DNA of 64,000 nt. Origin: UBA4582 sp038106185. GTDB lineage: Bacteria; Pseudomonadota; Gammaproteobacteria; Pseudomonadales; Azotimanducaceae. The position numbers and the translations under genes are program-made. The notes under the pieces were generated by a model. That model searched no databases. It was given only the letters and a program-made list of their open reading frames with translations, and was not told the DNA's origin. The stretch spans positions 1 to 64,000 of the forward strand of contig JAYODE010000009.1 in the NCBI GenBank assembly GCA_038106185.1, written 5' to 3'. This document shows, in pieces, positions 59,936 through 64,000 of the stretch (position 1 is its first letter; each line of letters starts with the position of its first letter).

Positions 59936-60454
59936 TTAGGCGAGGGGGTCTTCAGAGGAAGGGGCTTTAGATAAAGCGTGCTCAGTTAAAGTGGGCTCAG
60001 TTAAAGTGGGCTCAGTTAAAGTGGGCTCAGTTAAAGTGTCCTCAGTAAAATAGTTGAGGTCGTTCAACAGCAGCGTGAGTTCTTCGCGCAGAGTGCGTAG
60101 AACTGCATCTGAGTGGCTGTCATTTATTGGCGCTTTGGGTTTGTTCTCCCCATTCGAGCTTGTCGTACGAGAGATTAAGTCTGTGTTCTGCAGTGCCAGG
60201 ATCTCAGGAAAGAGATCAGTGGATCTTGGTTTTACCTGCCTGTCAGTCGTCGATGCTGAAGCCTCTTTCCTTGCGACCTTCTCTACTCTGGGAGAGGTAT
60301 AACTGACTACTCCTTGCAACAGCAGCTGCTCCGATGCGGACGGCTCTATTAGGTTCAGCTGGTCATGTGTTGTCAACGGGTCTTGCTCAGTCACCGGATC
60401 ATGCATGTTCAGTGCCCCTTGGGTCGTCAACTCATCTTGGGTTTCGTCAGCCAT
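59936..60454 (-). CDS. Hypothetical acidic protein with pentapeptide repeats
   Basis: A 172-residue acidic, low-complexity protein between holC and valS. The N-terminal part has loose repeats of the type DPVTEQDPLTTHDQL, and the C-terminal part has four in-frame copies of TEPTL ending TEHALSKAPSSEDPLA. A short helical region (VLRTLREELTLLLNDLNYF) lies at about residues 113-131. Gene position matches an uncharacterised small gene between holC and valS in Pseudomonas. No domain is recognised. The repeats come from a 15-bp DNA repeat, so the coding region could have grown by slippage. Confidence 0.6.
   Translation of the reverse strand: MADETQDELTTQGALNMHDPVTEQDPLTTHDQLNLIEPSASEQLLLQGVVSYTSPRVEKVARKEASASTTDRQVKPRSTDLFPEILALQNTDLISRTTSSNGENKPKAPINDSHSDAVLRTLREELTLLLNDLNYFTEDTLTEPTLTEPTLTEPTLTEHALSKAPSSEDPLA
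59981..60040. repeat. 15-bp tandem repeat inside a coding region
   Basis: Four 15-bp units of CTCAGTTAAAGTGGG follow each other at 59981, 59996, 60011 and 60026; the last ends GTC, and a partial fifth continues to 60045. Unit length is five codons, so the frame is kept and the copies read TEPTL on the minus strand. Confidence 0.93.
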
Positions 60455-60485
60455 ATCTTGTTTACACTGAGATCGTTTTCATTGA

Positions 60486-60905
60486 TTAGCCCTTGATCGC
60501 GTGGTACTTCAGTTCATATCCGCGCTCCTGATAAAAACGATAATTTAATCTGGCGCTGTTGCGCTGATTTTCGGCCTGGGGTACCACCTCGGCAACACGT
60601 TCAAATCGACTGAAAAATTCTGGAACCTGACCCGATAGGTTGATGAGTACCTGCGAGTGGTCCTGTGGATCGACGTTGTGACTGATTTTCACGGGAGTAT
60701 CCTCGCCGGTGGAATGCAGCGCATGGGGTATAAAGGCATCGGCTCGAAACGTCCATAACAAAGCATCCAGAGCCTTTGCCTGATCGTCATCGGCGGTATG
60801 GATATGTGCCTTCATGCCCAGCAGATAGATTTTCTCGATCAAGCGGCAGGCGAATTGCAGAGTCGGCTCTTCAGTCTCAATTTGATAGAAATCAACGCGA
60901 GTCAC
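60486..60905 (-). CDS. holC: DNA polymerase III chi subunit
   Basis: A 139-residue HolC. The start TRVDFYQIETEEP and the middle segment FACRLIEKIYLLGMKAHIHTADDDQA are typical, as is the RVAEVVPQ segment near the end. Chi links the clamp loader to single-stranded DNA binding protein through psi. The start is taken as GTG at 60905, where the family's (M)TRVDFY begins; a longer frame overlaps pepA. It lies 8 bp downstream of pepA. The candidate psi gene is in the window at 35396. Confidence 0.92.
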   Translation of the reverse strand: MTRVDFYQIETEEPTLQFACRLIEKIYLLGMKAHIHTADDDQAKALDALLWTFRADAFIPHALHSTGEDTPVKISHNVDPQDHSQVLINLSGQVPEFFSRFERVAEVVPQAENQRNSARLNYRFYQERGYELKYHAIKG

Positions 60906-60913
60906 GGCCTGTG

Positions 60914-62410
60914 TCAGCTCCCAACCTGGTCCATGAGATATTGACAGAGCAGATTGACAGGCCGGCCCGTTGCCGCCTTGTCGCTCCCCTGGGCGCGGTG
61001 CGCTGTGCCGGCTATGTCGAGGTGTGCCCAACGATAGCTTTTTGTAAATCTCGCCAGGAAACAGGCAGCCGTGACACTGCCGGCATCCCGCCCACCTGTG
61101 TTTGTCATGTCAGCAAAGGCACTGTTGAGCTGTGATTGATAGTCATCCCAAAGGGGCATGCGCCAGACTCGGTCCAGGGTATTCTCACCAGCTTGATTGA
61201 TGCGCTGCGCAACCTCCTCATCGTTAGCATAAACGGCGCTGGCATGAGCGCCGAGTGCAACGACAACGGCGCCAGTGAGCGTCGCGACATCTATGACCGT
61301 CGCTGGCTTGAATTTATCTATGTAGGTCAGCGCATCACAGAGCACAAGTCGACCCTCGGCATCAGTGTTGAGGATCTCGACGGTCTGCCCAGACATGGTC
61401 TTGACGATATCTCCTGGCCGAGAAGCCGTGCTCGACGGCATATTCTCTGCGGCTGCGATAACCGCGATCACGTTGATGGGTAGCTTGAGCTCTGCCGCAG
61501 TATGAATAGCGCCAAACACGGCGGCCGCACCACACATATCGTAGATCATTTCGTACATGGTCGCTGGTGGTTTCAGACTGATACCACCAGTATCAAAGGT
61601 AATGCCCTTGCCGACTAGAACGTGGGGTGCGTCCTTTGCCTTGCCGCCCTGGTGCCGAATAATAATAAGTTTGGCGGGCTCAGCACTGCCTTGGCTGACC
61701 GACAGCAAACTATGCATGCCCAGCTTTTTCATGGCCGCTTCCTCAAGCACCGTGGTAGTGAGCGAAGGGTAGGCTTTGGCCAGCTTTTTGGCTTGCTCGG
61801 CAATGTAGGTGGGTGTGCAGATATTGGCCGGCGAATTCGCCAGATCCTTAGCCGTCTTGGTACCCAGGGCCACGGCGCAGCCGTCTTTGATGGCGCGCTT
61901 GACATCTTTGCTGTGACTTTGGTCGCTCACCAGCAGGTCTATCTGTTTTAGATAAACCGGTACTCCGCTAGAGGTGCCGCGCATACTGTTGAACCGATAA
62001 AGCCCTGCATGAAACTGCTCCACCAGTCGGCGACTCTTCCAGTAAAGGTCTCGGTCTGAGATATTCGTCTCGCCCAGACAACATAAAGTCGAGGTAGTTT
62101 GCGTTTTCTGTAGTGCACCGATAGCGGCTACGGCAATCTTGATGAAGCGTGCGCCATCAACGCTGTTTTGATCACCCAGACCGACCAGTAGAACCCGCGG
62201 TGCGGCGATATTAGGAACATCGTGAAGTACCAGCGTCTCGCCTACCTTGCCGGTAATATCTCCGCGTTTCAAAATGCGTTGTAGATGGCCGTTGCTCGCC
62301 TCGTCTAACAAAGTGGCAGTGTCGGTAAGCTGGCCCTTCTCGTAGAGGCCGACGATCAGACATTGATGTTTGGCCTTGATGGGGCTGACGGACTTTGAGG
62401 TGAACTGCAT
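60914..62410 (-). CDS. pepA: Leucyl aminopeptidase (M17)
   Basis: A 498-residue M17 aminopeptidase. The signature NTDAEGRLVLCDAL is present, with metal ligands in LVGKGITFDTGGISLKPP and DMCGAAAVFGA nearby. It removes N-terminal residues from peptides using two metal ions. The ATG at 62410 has AGGAG 5 nt upstream; an in-frame start at 62428 is weaker. It heads the pepA-holC-(hypothetical)-valS unit and is divergent from lptG. Confidence 0.96.
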   Translation of the reverse strand: MQFTSKSVSPIKAKHQCLIVGLYEKGQLTDTATLLDEASNGHLQRILKRGDITGKVGETLVLHDVPNIAAPRVLLVGLGDQNSVDGARFIKIAVAAIGALQKTQTTSTLCCLGETNISDRDLYWKSRRLVEQFHAGLYRFNSMRGTSSGVPVYLKQIDLLVSDQSHSKDVKRAIKDGCAVALGTKTAKDLANSPANICTPTYIAEQAKKLAKAYPSLTTTVLEEAAMKKLGMHSLLSVSQGSAEPAKLIIIRHQGGKAKDAPHVLVGKGITFDTGGISLKPPATMYEMIYDMCGAAAVFGAIHTAAELKLPINVIAVIAAAENMPSSTASRPGDIVKTMSGQTVEILNTDAEGRLVLCDALTYIDKFKPATVIDVATLTGAVVVALGAHASAVYANDEEVAQRINQAGENTLDRVWRMPLWDDYQSQLNSAFADMTNTGGRDAGSVTAACFLARFTKSYRWAHLDIAGTAHRAQGSDKAATGRPVNLLCQYLMDQVGS

Positions 62411-62625
62411 TCTAACTCCTGAAGACAAGAAGGGTACGATGTAGATAATATACTGTTTATTGCCCCATCGGGCATATAGGCAAATAAACTTCTGGCCTCG
62501 AGTGTGGCTAAATGATTGAAAACCTGCTTGCGAAGCAGATCAAGAGTCTTAATGGCCATGAACCTATTTTTATTCGTTGACTGCTTCTCTCAATATTTGG
62601 TTGTGCAGATAGGGCGGGTGTCCTG

Positions 62626-63705
62626 ATGAAGCGTATCGATCTCTATCTGGTACAGACTATCGCGACCACGATGTTGTTGGCGATCGCCGGCCTGCTCGGT
62701 ATTCTGATGATATTTACCTTTCTCGAGCAGATCAAAGACGTCGGCGGCAACTATACTGCTGCTGATCTGCTGATATATGTCATTTTCAGTGCGCCTCGTA
62801 TGTTTTGCGACACCATTCCCTATGCGGCACTGATTGGCTGCCTCGCGGGTCTGGGTATTTTGGCGAATAACAGCGAGCTGATTGTGATGCGCGCTGCAGG
62901 TATTTCAATCTGGTCCATTGCATTGAATGCCATGAAGCCAACCCTGGTGCTGATTCTGGCTGGGCTCTATGTGGGCGAATTTATTCTTCCCGATATCGAG
63001 CGCGCCGCGGCTAACAATCGCGAGAAGGCGCTGTCTGCGAATAATGAGATAGCACCTGTCTCCGGGCTTTGGTACCGAGAGGGCGGCATATTTATGCACT
63101 TCGACGAGGTCGGTCAGTCAGGCGTCCTCGGCGGTGTCGCTCATTACTATTTTGATGAGGCACAACAATTGACCCACATTCTGCGCGCAGACCGTGGTGT
63201 TTATCATGACGTTCGAGCTGATGAAAAGTATTGGTTGCTGGAGACCGTTGCAACTACCCGATTTTTGGGAGACAGAACTGTGACGGTGGAGATGCCCAGT
63301 TACCAATGGAATACTGACCTGGCGCCCAATCTGCTAATCAATGAAGTTTTGGTCAAACCAGAAAAGATGTCGATTGGTGAGCTCACCACTAAAATTGACT
63401 ATATGCGCAAGCAGGGTCTGAACAGCGCGAAGTTTGAGCTGGGCTTTTGGCATAAAGCGCTGCAGCCGATAGCAACTCTCAGCCTCGTTTTTGTCGCGAT
63501 ATCCTTTATCTTTGGGCCACTGCGAGAATCGACGACTGGCATGCGGGTGGTAACGGGCTTAGTTACAGGCATCATTTTCAAATTTATTCAGGATCTGCTC
63601 GCGCCAGCCAGTTTGGTATTTGGTTTTCCGCCGCTCATCGCTGTGGTAATCCCGATTTTACTGTGCTGCTGTGCCGGGTACCTTCTGCTTCGCAGGGCGG
63701 GTTAG
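62626..63705 (+). CDS. lptG: LPS export ABC transporter permease LptG
   Basis: A 359-residue permease with three N-terminal helices, a periplasmic beta-jellyroll (about residues 135-265) and three C-terminal helices. It moves LPS out of the inner membrane with LptB2. It is LptG and not LptF: ANNSELIVMRAAGIS, the SGLWYREGGIFMHF block and FIFGPLRESTTGMRVVTGLVTG all match LptG. In most gammaproteobacteria pepA faces lptF, which is followed by lptG. Here lptG directly faces pepA, 215 bp away, and the next gene downstream is on the other strand, so lptF is missing at this locus. Confidence 0.92.
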   Translation: MKRIDLYLVQTIATTMLLAIAGLLGILMIFTFLEQIKDVGGNYTAADLLIYVIFSAPRMFCDTIPYAALIGCLAGLGILANNSELIVMRAAGISIWSIALNAMKPTLVLILAGLYVGEFILPDIERAAANNREKALSANNEIAPVSGLWYREGGIFMHFDEVGQSGVLGGVAHYYFDEAQQLTHILRADRGVYHDVRADEKYWLLETVATTRFLGDRTVTVEMPSYQWNTDLAPNLLINEVLVKPEKMSIGELTTKIDYMRKQGLNSAKFELGFWHKALQPIATLSLVFVAISFIFGPLRESTTGMRVVTGLVTGIIFKFIQDLLAPASLVFGFPPLIAVVIPILLCCCAGYLLLRRAG

Positions 63706-63802
63706 GCTAGGACTGTGTATGCCTGATTTATCGAGTCTCTCGAATCTCGCTCCCTCTGTGCGCGATGGAGGCTTGCTCGGCAAAGCACTGCAACGCCTGC
63801 TT

Positions 63803-64000
63803 TTAGCTACGCTCCGATGAGTAAGGTTTATCGCCCAGATAGACCACTCGGCTATGGGACCAGATATCGTGTGCTGCGCGGCGGTCTTTATCAATCAACG
63901 CCCAGAACAGGCCGAGACCAAATGGCGCCATAGCGAGTGTCGCCCATAGAAACCGTATGATGGCCTCGCCAATGCTCAGAAGGTTGCCAGCTTCGTTGAC
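63803..64000 (-). CDS. RDD family membrane protein (C-terminal part)
   Basis: 65 residues of a gene that continues past the right edge of the window. Hydrophobic helix IIRFLWATLAMAPFGLGLFWALID is followed by DKDRRAAHDIWSHSRVVYL, the usual end of RDD proteins. RDD family members have been linked to ion or small-molecule transport, mostly without proof. It is convergent with lptG, the common neighbour order in Pseudomonas. The stop TAA is at 63803-63805. Confidence 0.85.
   Translation of the reverse strand, partial: VNEAGNLLSIGEAIIRFLWATLAMAPFGLGLFWALIDKDRRAAHDIWSHSRVVYLGDKPYSSERS

Noticed and set aside
62440..62625. Remnant of lptF between pepA and lptG
   Set aside because: A short frame (starting near 62512) of about 22 codons exists, but it shows no similarity to the LptF N-terminus that I can recognise.
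62626..63705. Calling this gene lptF because it is divergent from pepA
   Set aside because: The sequence blocks match LptG, so position alone would mislead.
1..64000. tRNA, rRNA or riboswitch genes
   Set aside because: No T-arm/cloverleaf pattern, rRNA core sequence or known riboswitch motif was recognised; a covariance-model scan would be needed to exclude small RNAs.

Overview
The window reads as a chromosomal scaffold from a gammaproteobacterium, most likely a marine or aquatic member of the Pseudomonadales/Cellvibrionales side. Conserved gene orders support this: holD-rimI-prfC, pepA-holC-valS, pepA divergent from an lptG, and a FabY-type ketosynthase as in Pseudomonas. There are two runs of exactly 100 N (8631-8730 and 19309-19408), so this is a draft assembly. 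Both gaps abut short tandem repeats. No rRNA, tRNA, CRISPR array, prophage or insertion sequence is visible.

Layout. 1-8.5 kb: a cytochrome P450, small secreted and Cys-rich proteins, an ElyC/YdcF-like protein, an M20 peptidase, a LysE exporter, a periplasmic DsrE protein, an OvoA ovothiol synthase and a SnoaL-like protein. 8.8-18.2 kb: an oxidative catabolism block with a flavin hydroxylase, a VOC protein, two Baeyer-Villiger-type monooxygenases, an alpha/beta hydrolase, a D-aminoacylase-type amidohydrolase and a quinone oxidoreductase. 18.4-22.8 kb: msrB, a membrane protein cut by a gap, a SOUL protein, an e(P4)-like acid phosphatase, a sterol-desaturase-family hydroxylase and a cytochrome c. 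23.2-35.3 kb: acyl-CoA metabolism (paired acyl-CoA dehydrogenases, acyl-CoA ligase, permease, amidohydrolase, crotonase, thioesterase), interrupted by a DUF3429 / cryptochrome-DASH / DUF2256 operon. 35.4-38.3 kb: holD-like, rimI, prfC. 38.3-50.1 kb: lipid and central carbon metabolism (fabY, thiolase, delta-9 desaturase, MaoC hydratase, class I fumarase), then a 1643-residue protein that carries a whole acetyl-CoA-carboxylase-type machine. 50.2-56.1 kb: a LysR regulator and a divergent locus pairing a GntR-PurM fusion with hisH-hisF, then slyX and a quinone oxidoreductase. 56.1-64 kb: csp, valS, holC, pepA, lptG and a partial RDD gene.

The two most unusual items are these. (1) A GntR DNA-binding domain is fused to a Bacteroidota-type PurM, transcribed divergently from hisHF, with a perfect 12+6+12 bp inverted repeat between them. 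This looks like a self-regulating enzyme linking purine and histidine metabolism. (2) A single-chain biotin carboxylase/carboxyltransferase has the order AccA-like, about 490 residues of unknown fold, AccD-like, BC, BCCP, which differs from both the split bacterial and the eukaryotic arrangement. A third point is that lptG stands at its usual locus without lptF. At many loci the intergenic DNA consists of short, locus-specific tandem duplications of 11-27 bp, which seems to be a habit of this genome.

Family assignments are from recognition of motifs and remembered family sequences; no database search was run.
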